Part shown: positions 1-7,423 of the stretch, piece after piece
Position numbering within the stretch: position 1 is the first letter of the stretch
Layout of the letters: every line of letters begins with the position of its first letter
DNA from: CAJAUT01 sp043809365
GTDB taxonomy: Bacteria > Patescibacteriota > Microgenomatia > UBA1400 > UBA12108
NCBI GenBank assembly: GCA_043809365.1
Contig: JAZDDW010000056.1
Coordinates: 1 to 22,535 of the forward strand
Direction of reading: 5' to 3'
DNA length: 22,535 nucleotides
Position numbers and translations under genes: made by a program
The notes under the pieces: generated by a model
Seen by the model: the letters and a program-made list of their open reading frames with translations, nothing else
What the model was told of the DNA's origin: nothing
Databases searched by the model: none

Positions 1-54
1 TCGAAAAGCGCACTTGGGACACCCGATAGTATATGGTCGGCGAGCCGTATTTAA
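1..54 (+). CDS. Possible C-terminal end of a gene cut by the window edge
   Basis: The first frame is open from the window edge to TAA at 52-54 and ends in SKSALGTPDSIWSASRI. The residues look protein-like, but 17 codons are too few to identify a family. An open frame this short is also expected by chance. No domain can be assigned. Confidence 0.2.
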   Translation, partial: SKSALGTPDSIWSASRI

Positions 55-145
55 TGCATTCTAGAGAAAATATCACACAAAAGGCTGGATAACAAGGGAA
101 AAAGAAGGGGTTTTAGCCACACGTTTAGTTTACATTAGCCCTGAA

Positions 146-319
146 ATGGCAGTTTCGAGAGCAAATGGACCTACTCCAGAAGCTCTAGCAAAACTAGACG
201 AAATGGACCGAATGATAAAAGATACTGGAATAATTTTCGAAGGCGATCCAAATTTTTTAGAAAAAATGGTCGCTAATGTTAAACCAAAGCTAGCTTTAGA
301 ACCTCTGAAACCTCTTTGA
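146..319 (+). CDS. Doubtful small ORF, 57 aa, converging on lon
   Basis: The ORF starts at ATG 146 and stops at TGA 317-319. It encodes a charged, probably helical peptide (MAVSRANGPTPEALAKLDEM onward) with no recognised domain. The frame stays open upstream to 65 without an ATG, GTG or TTG, and there is no Shine-Dalgarno sequence before ATG 146. It may therefore be the 3' remnant of a longer decayed gene. Its last 41 bases overlap the 3' end of lon in antisense. It could be a real small protein or a chance ORF; I lean slightly against a functional gene. Confidence 0.3.
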   Translation: MAVSRANGPTPEALAKLDEMDRMIKDTGIIFEGDPNFLEKMVANVKPKLALEPLKPL

Positions 320-2633
320 CTGGGTGAAACTTTAGGTCTTTTTTGATTTCTTCTGGGATTTTTTCGAGATCTTTAGTATTGTCCCAAGGATGGATGATCT
401 CGCGTAGCCCGGCAGTGTGGGCGGCGATGACTTTTTCTTTGAGACCGCCAATCTCCAGGACACGGCCGCGAAGCGTGACCTCGCCGGTCATACCAAGATT
501 CTTTTTGACGGGACGGCGGGTGAGGGCAGAGACCAGGGCGGTGGTCATGGTTACCCCGGCAGAGGGACCGTCTTTGGGCACGGCACCTTCGGGGACGTGG
601 ATGTGGAGATCGATGGTTTTGTAAAAATCACTCTTGAGACCAAAATCCCGGTAATGAGAGCGGATGTAACTATAGGCGGCTTGGGCAGATTCTTTCATGA
701 CGTCCCCCAGCTGGCCGGTAATTTGGACAATACCTTTGCCCGGCATAGAACTGACCTCGACAAAGAGGATCTCCCCACCTACAGAGGTCCAGGCAAGACC
801 AGTGGCCATCCCGACGGGATTCTTTTTCTCGGCGAGGGTACTACTATATTTGGCAGGACCCAGGAACTCGTGGAGAGTGGCGGGAGAAATGATGGACTTA
901 ATTTTCCTGAGCTTTTTCCCATTGCTGGCGATTTTTTTGGCAATTTTACGGGCAATTTTGCCTAGTTCACGTTCCAAATCGCGGACTCCGGCTTCCCGGG
1001 TATAACGAGCGATAATTTCTTTGAGTAAAGCATCTTTTAGTTTGAGATCGCGGGGTTTGAGGGCATTTTTTTCGATCATTTTTGGGAGTAAATATTTTTT
1101 CCCAATGTGAAATTTTTCGTCACGGGTATAACTGCTAAAACGAATGATTTCGAGCCGGTCGCGGAGCGCGGGGGGAATGGTATCGAGAACATTGGCGGTA
1201 CAGATAAACATCACGCGGGAGAGATCCATGGGGATCTCTAAATAATGATCGGAGAAGGCCTTGTTTTGTTCTGGATCGAGCGCTTCGAGCAAGGCGGCGC
1301 TCGGGTCACCGCGGAAATCGTTGCCCACCTTGTCAATTTCGTCGAGCATAAAGACCGGATTCATAGAAACAGCCTGTTTCATCCCTTCGATAATTCTCCC
1401 TGGCATAGCACCAACGTAAGTTTTACGGTGACCGCGGATCTCGGCTTCGTCCCGGATACCACCCAAGCTGACTTTGACAAATTGGCGTTTGAGCGCGCGA
1501 GCAATAGATTTGCCCAAACTAGTTTTGCCTACACCTGGGGGACCAACGAAACAAAGGATGGTGGGGAGAGCAGAAGAAATTTTCTGGGCCTGCTTGAGTT
1601 TCATTACCGCCAAATACTCGAGGATACGCTCCTTGATTTCTTCAAGACCATAATGATCAACATTCAAGACTTTTTCGGCAGTTTTGAGGGAAACGTGGTC
1701 GGAGGTGAGATGCCCCCAAGGAAGTTCGATAATGGTTTCGAGCCAGGTGCGGATGTAGCCGGATTCGGGGTTGTTGGGTGACATCCGATCCAAACGCTCA
1801 AATTCTTTGTGGACTTTGGCCTTGTCTCGTTTGGGTAGAGGGAGTTTGTGAAGATGATTGTGGAGATCGTCCAATTCTTTTTCGTCTTCGTCTCCTTCCC
1901 CAAGTTCAGCTTTAATGGTGGCGAGACGCTCCCGCAAAACTGACTCTTTCATATTCTTACTAAACTTTTCCTGGGTTTTATTGGCGATATTTTTTTCAAT
2001 CTCGAGGACTTTGAGTTCTTTGGCGAGAAAATCATTGATTTGGTAGAGGCGAGATTTTAAATCTACATTTTCAAGAAGGGATTGGTGATCGCTAACACTA
2101 ATATTTAAGGTGGCGGCGATTTGATCGGAGAGTTCACTCACCCCAACCCCTGACATCAGACGCATAAAGTTCATAAACTCGACGGATTTACCCAAATTAA
2201 CAGCCCCTTGAAATTGCGTGGTAAGGTGGCGGGCGAGAGCCTCGAGTTCGACACCGAGTTCAATTTTCTCGATGAGTTCAACAACTTCGACAGATTGGAC
2301 GGCTTCACCCTCGATATTTTTGACTAAACTAATCCGAGCAATGCCACGCACCAAAGCGTTTAATTCTCCTTCGGTTTTGAGAGTTCGCTCAACTGTACAT
2401 AAGGTCCCGATAGTATAGAGGTCGCCTACGGCAGGATCCTCCAATTTTGGGTCGCGTTGAGTGAAGAGGGCAATAAGTTTGTCTTTAGTCAGAGCGGCAT
2501 TGATCGCGGCTTGAGATTTTTTGCGACCAAAGGTCAGGACAACTTCGTTGGTTGGATAGACCACGACGTCGCGGACGGGAATCAAGGGGACAACGTGGGT
2601 TTTGAGAGGAAGAACTGGAACTAGTTCATTCAT
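279..2633 (-). CDS. lon: ATP-dependent Lon protease
   Basis: Lon is a cytoplasmic AAA+ serine protease that degrades misfolded and regulatory proteins. The 784-aa product has the full bacterial LonA order. An N-terminal substrate-binding domain covers about residues 12-200, followed by a helical linker to about 320. The AAA+ module has Walker A GPPGVGKT at 364-371 and Walker B VFMLDEID at 427-434. The C-terminal protease domain has the catalytic serine at 691 (PKDGPSAG) and the catalytic lysine at 734 (GLKEK); the 43-residue spacing matches the E. coli dyad. ATG 2633 lies 2 nt after the rluB stop with no Shine-Dalgarno of its own, so translation is probably coupled to rluB. Identification is secure. 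Confidence 0.98.
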   Translation of the reverse strand: MNELVPVLPLKTHVVPLIPVRDVVVYPTNEVVLTFGRKKSQAAINAALTKDKLIALFTQRDPKLEDPAVGDLYTIGTLCTVERTLKTEGELNALVRGIARISLVKNIEGEAVQSVEVVELIEKIELGVELEALARHLTTQFQGAVNLGKSVEFMNFMRLMSGVGVSELSDQIAATLNISVSDHQSLLENVDLKSRLYQINDFLAKELKVLEIEKNIANKTQEKFSKNMKESVLRERLATIKAELGEGDEDEKELDDLHNHLHKLPLPKRDKAKVHKEFERLDRMSPNNPESGYIRTWLETIIELPWGHLTSDHVSLKTAEKVLNVDHYGLEEIKERILEYLAVMKLKQAQKISSALPTILCFVGPPGVGKTSLGKSIARALKRQFVKVSLGGIRDEAEIRGHRKTYVGAMPGRIIEGMKQAVSMNPVFMLDEIDKVGNDFRGDPSAALLEALDPEQNKAFSDHYLEIPMDLSRVMFICTANVLDTIPPALRDRLEIIRFSSYTRDEKFHIGKKYLLPKMIEKNALKPRDLKLKDALLKEIIARYTREAGVRDLERELGKIARKIAKKIASNGKKLRKIKSIISPATLHEFLGPAKYSSTLAEKKNPVGMATGLAWTSVGGEILFVEVSSMPGKGIVQITGQLGDVMKESAQAAYSYIRSHYRDFGLKSDFYKTIDLHIHVPEGAVPKDGPSAGVTMTTALVSALTRRPVKKNLGMTGEVTLRGRVLEIGGLKEKVIAAHTAGLREIIHPWDNTKDLEKIPEEIKKDLKFHPVKEVSEVLKLALV

Positions 2634-2635
2634 GG

Positions 2636-3331
2636 TTAGCAGTTTACATCAGCGACTGCTATTTGTCGAGTCTGGCCGGAGGCAAGGTCACCAAGTTCCC
2701 AGGGGCCTAGGCGGGTGCGAATGAGGCGGAGACAAGGGTAACCAATGGCCTCGCACATTTTGCGAATCTGACGATTACGACCTTCGTGGATAGTGATGTC
2801 AAACCAAGTGTTATGCTCTTGACGCTCGACAATATTCACCTTGGCTGGGGCAGTTTTGTGTCCCTCGATGGTGAGGCCTGCCTCGAGATAACCCACAGAT
2901 TTGTCGGGAAGAACTCCTTTCACGAGAACACGGTAGGTTTTGTCAATTTCAAAACTGGGGTGGGTCAGGTGATGGGCGAGCTCACCATCATTGGTGAGTA
3001 ACATGAGACCCTCGGATTCGTAATCTAAGCGGCCGACCGGGTAGAGGCGAGTGCCGCCGGGTACGAGTGAGGTGACGGTGCGGCGACCATCCGGATCACT
3101 AACTGTGGAGACAACCTGACGAGGCTTGTGCACGAGAAAATAACTAAACTCGCTAGGGGCAACAAGAAGTTTGCCATTGACAATGATTTTATCGTGCTCG
3201 GGGTCGACAATGTCACCGATTTTGGCTGGGTGACCGTTGATCAGCACTTTTTTGTCTACAACCATTTGTTCGCTCGTTCGGCGCGAAGCGACTCCGGCGA
3301 GACTCATAAATTTGTGAATACGCATTTGCAT
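2636..3331 (-). CDS. rluB: RsuA/RluB-family rRNA pseudouridine synthase
   Basis: This enzyme isomerises a uridine in rRNA to pseudouridine. The 231-aa protein has an N-terminal S4 RNA-binding domain (about residues 4-52, MRIHKFMSLAGVASRR). The RsuA/RluB/RluE/RluF catalytic domain follows, with signature GRLDYESEGLMLLTND at 100-115; Asp103 is the expected catalytic aspartate. The C-terminal motif GRNRQIRKMCEAIGYPCLRL is also typical. The family is certain. RluB (23S rRNA) is the most likely member, but RsuA or RluE specificity cannot be excluded. The start could be Met1 or Met3. The gene follows the ZIP gene by 9 nt and precedes lon by 2 nt. A possible internal promoter sits at 3338-3343. Confidence 0.93.
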   Translation of the reverse strand: MQMRIHKFMSLAGVASRRTSEQMVVDKKVLINGHPAKIGDIVDPEHDKIIVNGKLLVAPSEFSYFLVHKPRQVVSTVSDPDGRRTVTSLVPGGTRLYPVGRLDYESEGLMLLTNDGELAHHLTHPSFEIDKTYRVLVKGVLPDKSVGYLEAGLTIEGHKTAPAKVNIVERQEHNTWFDITIHEGRNRQIRKMCEAIGYPCLRLIRTRLGPWELGDLASGQTRQIAVADVNC

Positions 3332-3337
3332 GGGGAT

Positions 3338-3343
3338 ATTCTA
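3338..3343 (-). promoter_or_regulatory. Possible internal -10 box for a leaderless rluB-lon transcript
   Basis: TAGAAT on the minus strand ends exactly 6 nt before the rluB ATG. This is the same geometry as the stronger -10 boxes before the arsR, mscL and response-regulator genes. It overlaps the stop codon of the ZIP gene, and no good -35 is evident, so it may be fortuitous. Confidence 0.3.
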
Positions 3344-4078
3344 CTCCTTAACCAACAGCATAATGCCGATCCCAAAGAGAAAAGTGGCAATCATGGCAAA
3401 AGTTTTTTTGGTCGAAGTAACATGGGCGAGTTCGGGGATCAAATCGGAGGCGGAGATATAAATAAAGCCTCCGGCGGCAATGGGGACTAAAAGATGAGCA
3501 AACGAAGTGGTGAGGTGACTAGCATAAAATCCTAAGATTCCTCCGAGAATGGCAGTGAGACTCACGAGGACATTGGCGAGCAAAGCCTGGCGACGAGTGT
3601 AACCAGAGTGGAGAAGGACACCAAAATCTCCGATTTCTTGCGGGATCTCGTGGAGGGCAATTGCCAAGGTAGCTACGAGTCCCAAGCCACCCCCGGCGGC
3701 AAAGGAGGCTGCAATGAGCACCCCGTCCAAAAAATTGTGAATGGCATCGGCCACGAGATTCATCGTCCCCATTGTATGTTTGACTAGATGGTCTTGGTGG
3801 TGACAATGTCGCCAGTGGAGGAAACGTTCGAGAAGAAAAAACCCAATAAAGGAAAAAAGAGTGAGTTGGAAAGGTAAGATTGAACCTAGAGATTCAACTG
3901 ACTCTGGGAGAAGATGAAGGAGAGCGGCAGAGAGCATAGTACCGGCGGAGAGTGAAACCAAAGAAAGTAAGATTTTACTTAAGAAGCGCTGATTAAAGGC
4001 AATGGTGATGACGCCAACTAGAGAGCCAGAGCTGATAACCATGGTAGCCAAAATGACGGAGACGAGTTCGGCTGGCAT
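3341..4078 (-). CDS. ZIP-family divalent metal permease
   Basis: ZIP proteins move zinc or iron into the cytoplasm across the plasma membrane. The 245-aa product has about eight hydrophobic segments. A His-rich cytoplasmic loop (HCHHQDHLVKH, about 91-101) follows TM3. The metal-site motif HNFLDG at 114-119 in TM4 and HEIPQE at 143-148 in TM5 both carry the expected ligands (H114, N115, D118, H143, E144, E148). Length is normal for bacterial ZIPs such as ZupT. The gene starts 3 nt after the TspO stop and has no clear Shine-Dalgarno, so it is probably coupled. The metal cannot be told from sequence; zinc is the usual guess. Confidence 0.92.
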   Translation of the reverse strand: MPAELVSVILATMVISSGSLVGVITIAFNQRFLSKILLSLVSLSAGTMLSAALLHLLPESVESLGSILPFQLTLFSFIGFFLLERFLHWRHCHHQDHLVKHTMGTMNLVADAIHNFLDGVLIAASFAAGGGLGLVATLAIALHEIPQEIGDFGVLLHSGYTRRQALLANVLVSLTAILGGILGFYASHLTTSFAHLLVPIAAGGFIYISASDLIPELAHVTSTKKTFAMIATFLFGIGIMLLVKE

Positions 4079-4081
4079 AAA

Positions 4082-4582
4082 TTAATTAATAAACCAGATA
4101 GCAAGATTGAGAAAACTTGCAAAACTAACCCAAGCTAGATAAGGATAGAATAAGTAAGCTGACCACTTGTCGATTTTCTGGCTAGTCTGAATACAGCGAA
4201 CAATAAAATACCACATCGCGAGAATCTCAATGTAGGCAAACCCCGTGAATTTGAAACCAAAGAAGAGAATCGACCACAAAGCATTGAGCGCGAGTTGGGT
4301 CCAGTAAACGTGCCAAAAAGGAAGTGAATTTTTGCCAAACTGAAGCCGGCGCCACACGAGATAAGCGGAAATAGCCATTAATGTATATAGTAGGGTCCAG
4401 ACTGGACCAAAAATCCAGTTGGGGGGAGAGAAGACTGGCTTGGCTAGGCTGGCGTACCAGGTGGGGATGGCAGAGAAAGTGAATAACGAACCAATACCCC
4501 CAGCAACTTGCGCGAGGACGATACTGGCTAGCAACACAAGGTAATTATCTTTGGGTTTAGACCAAGGCCAGTTAATTTTCAT
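4082..4582 (-). CDS. TspO/MBR family integral membrane protein
   Basis: TspO/MBR (translocator protein / tryptophan-rich sensory protein) is a five-helix membrane protein that binds porphyrins and other ligands; its role is often in stress signalling. The 166-aa product starting at ATG 4582 has five hydrophobic segments. The family hallmark W-Y-x-x-L-x-K-P-x-F-x-P-P-N-W-x-F-G-P-V-W follows TM1, and many Trp/Tyr residues lie in the membrane. A GTG start at 4624 would add 14 residues but overlaps the upstream small ORF. The ATG lies one base after that ORF's TAA, which supports coupling and the shorter form. The next gene is a metal transporter; no functional link is implied. Confidence 0.92.
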   Translation of the reverse strand: MKINWPWSKPKDNYLVLLASIVLAQVAGGIGSLFTFSAIPTWYASLAKPVFSPPNWIFGPVWTLLYTLMAISAYLVWRRLQFGKNSLPFWHVYWTQLALNALWSILFFGFKFTGFAYIEILAMWYFIVRCIQTSQKIDKWSAYLFYPYLAWVSFASFLNLAIWFIN

Positions 4583-4583
4583 A

Positions 4584-4714
4584 TTATTTAGTATGAACCA
4601 ATTCGAAACGTGGTACAAGAGCACCGTGATAATCGACCATCTCTAGCCAATTGTGACCAGTTTTTTGGCGGTGGCGATTTTTTTACTTAGTTCTTCTTCG
4701 CTAACGTGTGACAT
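4584..4714 (-). pseudogene. Small ORF of about 43 aa broken by a -1 frameshift at an A-run
   Basis: From ATG 4714 the frame reads MSHVSEEELSKKIATAKKLV and soon hits a TAG. The frame one base back is open through TGHNWLEMVDYHGALVPRFE and ends at TAA 4584-4586, one base before the TspO ATG. Two homopolymers lie where the frames could join: seven A (+ strand T 4678-4684) and six A (+ strand T 4661-4666). The joined product would be about 43 aa. It could be a sequencing error, a recent pseudogene or a slippage site. The stop placement just before tspO argues that this is a real upstream cistron. No family is recognised. Confidence 0.4.
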
Positions 4715-4726
4715 AAATGCAGTGTA

Positions 4727-4746
4727 TCGATGATTCGAATCATCGA
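4727..4746. repeat. Perfect 20-bp palindrome over the end of a peptidase gene
   Basis: TCGATGATTCGAATCATCGA equals its own reverse complement. It covers the TGA stop of the S51 peptidase gene (stop at 4740-4742) and lies just upstream of the frameshifted ORF. It has no spacer and no T-run, so it is a poor terminator. It could be a dimeric protein-binding site or chance. Confidence 0.6.
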
Positions 4747-5366
4747 AGCGTTTGTAGTTCTTGTTTCTCCCCGTTGATTATGATTACTTGATTGTCGGCG
4801 AGGGGTTGAATGGGATAGGGCGAGTGTTGAGATGCCAAATCTTTGATTGTGGTTGCGTGACGGAGCGCATACTTTTCGCGGCCATAATGGGGAATAATGA
4901 GACTGTTGATGAGTCCGAGTCCGGCAAAGTTACCGAGCTGGGGAGAAGGAATATCTAGCGATTTTGCGTACTCAATGTCAGGCCCCATCACGATTGAGCC
5001 TGCACTACTACCGATATAGACTACTCCTCGATCTAATAATTGCTTAATGACTATATCAAACCCACTTTTCCGCATCCAGTCGAGTAAATAGAAGCAATTC
5101 CCACCTTCGACAAAGATGACGTGAAAGGAAGAGAGATCTCGCAGTAGTTGACCCTGATCTTTGCCCTTGAGACCGTAAGGAGAGATCCGGAATCCCATGC
5201 TCACCAGTTTGGCATGGTTATCGTCGGCCCATGAGCGTTTATCGCTGTCGTATGGATCGGCGGCGGTTGCGATATATGCTAGTTTGAGTTTTTGTGGCTG
5301 ATCGGGCAAGAGAGGAAGGACTAGATCGAGTGTGACATGGGCGAGACTGGCGAGAAAAAGTTTCAT
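4740..5366 (-). CDS. S51-family (peptidase E-like) serine peptidase, copy 1
   Basis: Peptidase E cleaves N-terminal Asp-Xaa dipeptides in the cytoplasm; S51 relatives include cyanophycinase. The 208-aa product has the family fold signatures: EGGN at 87-90 and the nucleophile elbow GSSAG with Ser121. His160 (IPHYG) matches the catalytic histidine region of E. coli PepE. The acidic third member is not clear-cut; D130 (GPD) is one candidate. The start is ATG 5366, 4 nt after the stop of the HMA protein gene. Two more divergent paralogues lie at 10495-11771. Family assignment is strong; substrate is unknown. Confidence 0.88.
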   Translation of the reverse strand: MKLFLASLAHVTLDLVLPLLPDQPQKLKLAYIATAADPYDSDKRSWADDNHAKLVSMGFRISPYGLKGKDQGQLLRDLSSFHVIFVEGGNCFYLLDWMRKSGFDIVIKQLLDRGVVYIGSSAGSIVMGPDIEYAKSLDIPSPQLGNFAGLGLINSLIIPHYGREKYALRHATTIKDLASQHSPYPIQPLADNQVIIINGEKQELQTLR

Positions 5367-5370
5367 CCTG

Positions 5371-5610
5371 CTATTTTACAATTTTATATCCTAGTTTTTC
5401 GATCGCGGGGCGGAAGGAGCTGGGGTCAATCAGAGTAGGGTCGTAAGAGATCACGCACTCTTGGCGCGCGTAGCTGGTGTTACTACTGATCACGCCTTTT
5501 ATCTCTTCGAGCTCGCCGTCGATATTGAGACTGCAACTACTACAGTGGATACCATCTAGTTGGAGGGTTACGGTCGTCCCAATTGATTTTTTCTTGAATA
5601 AATTGAACAT
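5371..5610 (-). CDS. HMA-domain copper chaperone-like protein
   Basis: This 79-aa protein is a single heavy-metal-associated domain, the fold of CopZ and of the N-terminal domain of CopA. The metal-binding loop is GIHCSSC with Cys23 and Cys26. The final segment (AIEKLGYKIVK) is the usual last strand. The N-terminus carries a short basic stretch (MFNLFKKKS). It would bind Cu(I) and may hand it to the CopA ATPase encoded at 7420-9549, although a separate gene lies between them. A weak -10 (TATAAC) lies 4 nt before the ATG, suggesting its own promoter. Mercury or another soft metal is possible. Confidence 0.85.
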   Translation of the reverse strand: MFNLFKKKSIGTTVTLQLDGIHCSSCSLNIDGELEEIKGVISSNTSYARQECVISYDPTLIDPSSFRPAIEKLGYKIVK

Positions 5611-5633
5611 ATGTGTTATATTGTTTTTACAAG

Positions 5634-5672
5634 AAGCTGGTAGATGTGCTTAGAGCCATAGCCAGCTTTTTT
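5634..5672. terminator. Hairpin with T-run between the HMA gene and the DUF3800 gene
   Basis: AAGCTGG (5634-5640) pairs with CCAGCTT (5662-5668) across a 21-nt loop. A run of six T follows on the plus strand (5667-5672). No plus-strand gene ends here. On the minus strand the hairpin comes after the DUF3800 stop with a poorer tail (CTTGT), so it may be a weak terminator of the copper operon. Confidence 0.4.
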
Positions 5673-5684
5673 ACTGCGTTTTTG

Positions 5685-6422
5685 TTAAATAATCCGAATA
5701 ATTGTACCTGCACCTGCAGTTAGCTTCCTCTTTATTAGTTTTACGTTATTTTTTTCGATAGGATGCATTCTTAGCTTTTGGTGTAAGTTTTCTACGCGGT
5801 GATAAGTTACTATACCTGAGCCTAATAAATCTGCTAGCTGAACGTCTGGATCTAGATTTTTCTTTCCTACAAATGCTAAAGAGGTTATTAAGCCACAATA
5901 ATCTTTGGAGGAAATTAATTTATCTATGCCGCCAGATTGATAATCCGTGTGAGCTGCAATAATTTGCTCATTCTGGAAAATATCTGATTCAGTAATAATT
6001 TGTCCATTTTTGTTTTTCTCTATTAGCAACCTGGTAAATTCTTGAAATATGCCACGATAAGATTTGCGAATAATTGTTTTTTCTTGATACCCTGCTGATT
6101 TGGCTTTACTTTTATCTAGTACTGAAAAAATAAGATGTATTTTTTCGCTATTTATGAGGTTTAGTATATCTACCCAAAACGCTTGATCAAATTTATTATC
6201 TTTGAGGACAGAAAACTCTTTTATTTTACGAACGATCTGAACGTAGTGAAGAACTAGTTCTGAATCATTAAAATATTTCTTTCTAATTTTTGATATTTGG
6301 TTGGCTAGTTTGATTCTATATTTGTTTTCTATTACTACACCCAGTACGCAAAACAACTTTGATGGGTGGTTGTAGGAAGGCGATCCGGTAGAATCAAGTG
6401 CGAGGGTCATGTAGTTACTCAT
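5685..6422 (-). CDS. DUF3800 domain-containing protein
   Basis: The 245-aa product fits the DUF3800 pattern. An N-terminal strand carries an acidic residue (LALDSTGS, Asp10) and is followed by a hydrophobic strand (KLFCVLGVVI). The C-terminal signature is QLADLLGSG at 195-203. DUF3800 is thought to have an RNase H-like fold and its function is not established. The gene is visibly richer in A+T than its neighbours, which suggests recent acquisition. Its ATG overlaps the stop of the cupredoxin-fusion gene (ATGA, 6419-6422), so it is read as the last cistron of the copper operon. Met5 is an alternative start. Confidence 0.78.
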   Translation of the reverse strand: MSNYMTLALDSTGSPSYNHPSKLFCVLGVVIENKYRIKLANQISKIRKKYFNDSELVLHYVQIVRKIKEFSVLKDNKFDQAFWVDILNLINSEKIHLIFSVLDKSKAKSAGYQEKTIIRKSYRGIFQEFTRLLIEKNKNGQIITESDIFQNEQIIAAHTDYQSGGIDKLISSKDYCGLITSLAFVGKKNLDPDVQLADLLGSGIVTYHRVENLHQKLRMHPIEKNNVKLIKRKLTAGAGTIIRII

Positions 6423-7423
6423 ATTACTTCCATTGTACCTGAATACATCCCCATCGAGCAGGAGAAAGTATAGAGACCTTTTTTAGTGGGGGTAAAGGTA
6501 AAAACCTGGTTGGTGTTGGGTTTGACGTAGGCGTTAATCCCAAAAGCTTTGAAGGTAAAGGCGGTGGCACAACTGTAAACCTCGCCGGCCATTACCTTGA
6601 GTTCTACGGGAACACCCATCTTGACAGCAAACTTACGGGGGGAGTAGCCGGAACTGGTAATGTTGATGGTGGCTCGCTGAACACCATTGGCGAAGGGAAC
6701 AGTGAGAGGAGCAGAAATGGGGGTACGGATGACTGTCATGATGCGTTCGAAGGAAAAGGGTGAATCGAGAGCGGTAGCGATCCCATTAAAAGAGTAAAAC
6801 GACATGAGAATGAGGAAGATGGCGGCCAAGCGCAAGAAGGTAGAGCGCCAAGTTTGGGAGAGGCGGGCGGTGGTGATACCAATGAACATAAACAGGGGGA
6901 AGGTCCCAAGCACAAAGCTACCCATAATCAGCGCGCCTTGAATGGGATGGCCACTCGTAACGGCCAAGACTTCCATAGCTTGTGTCACTCCACAGGGGAT
7001 TAAAACGGTAATAAAACCGAAGATGGTGAGAGCAAAGAGTGAACTAGCAGTTTGTTTAAAGAGACGGTAAGCGAACTTGGGGGGTTGAAGCGCAAGATAG
7101 CGGAAAATGGGATGAATCTCGAGGAGATTGGCTGCAGTGGCGAGCATAAACAGGGCGGCAAGGCCTTGGAAAATTAGGCGAATAGAAAGAGATAGTTCGA
7201 CTTGGCTCCCCAGCCAGCCCAAAAAGAAACCAAGAATAACGTGGCTAATGAGTTTGGCGGTGAGGAAAGCAGTAACTGGAAGGTACCCGTCTTGACCAAA
7301 AGGAGCAATATGGGTAGAGTGTTTTTGATTGGCGATGACACTGGCCAAGAGTCCTCCCTGCATGGCGGCACAAGTCACGCCGCCGCTAGTTAGACCGGTC
7401 AAAAAAATTAGCCAAAGATTCAT
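6419..7423 (-). CDS. DsbD/TauE-like membrane protein fused to a C-terminal cupredoxin domain
   Basis: The 334-aa product begins at ATG 7423, which overlaps the copA stop as ATGA and has an upstream GGGATG that may act as Shine-Dalgarno. Residues 1-215 form about six membrane helices of the DsbD/SafE (DsbD_2) type, with paired motifs TCAAMQGG (C18) and IPCGVTQAM (C144). Residues 250-334 look like a cupredoxin: a beta-rich domain with Cys285 (EVYSCA) and a C-terminal ligand loop FSCSMGM (C322, M324, M326). The domain probably faces outside and binds copper; the membrane part may move copper or electrons. An in-frame extension to 7561 overlaps copA entirely and is rejected. Confidence 0.85.
   Translation of the reverse strand: MNLWLIFLTGLTSGGVTCAAMQGGLLASVIANQKHSTHIAPFGQDGYLPVTAFLTAKLISHVILGFFLGWLGSQVELSLSIRLIFQGLAALFMLATAANLLEIHPIFRYLALQPPKFAYRLFKQTASSLFALTIFGFITVLIPCGVTQAMEVLAVTSGHPIQGALIMGSFVLGTFPLFMFIGITTARLSQTWRSTFLRLAAIFLILMSFYSFNGIATALDSPFSFERIMTVIRTPISAPLTVPFANGVQRATINITSSGYSPRKFAVKMGVPVELKVMAGEVYSCATAFTFKAFGINAYVKPNTNQVFTFTPTKKGLYTFSCSMGMYSGTMEVI

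Noticed and set aside
417..1781. Long plus-strand open frames opposite lon (417-965 and 1245-1781)
   Set aside because: They are antisense to highly conserved Lon domains, have no family features and no ribosome sites; they arise from codon bias on the opposite strand.
3281..3305. Another hairpin-repeat copy at the 5' end of rluB (GCGCGAAGCGACTCCGGCGAG)
   Set aside because: The encoded residues (GVASRRTSE) are the normal conserved S4-domain sequence, and the bases do not align with the repeat core.
4583..4624. GTG start at 4624 for TspO
   Set aside because: It overlaps the upstream small ORF and adds residues unlike TspO; ATG 4582 is one base after that ORF's stop.
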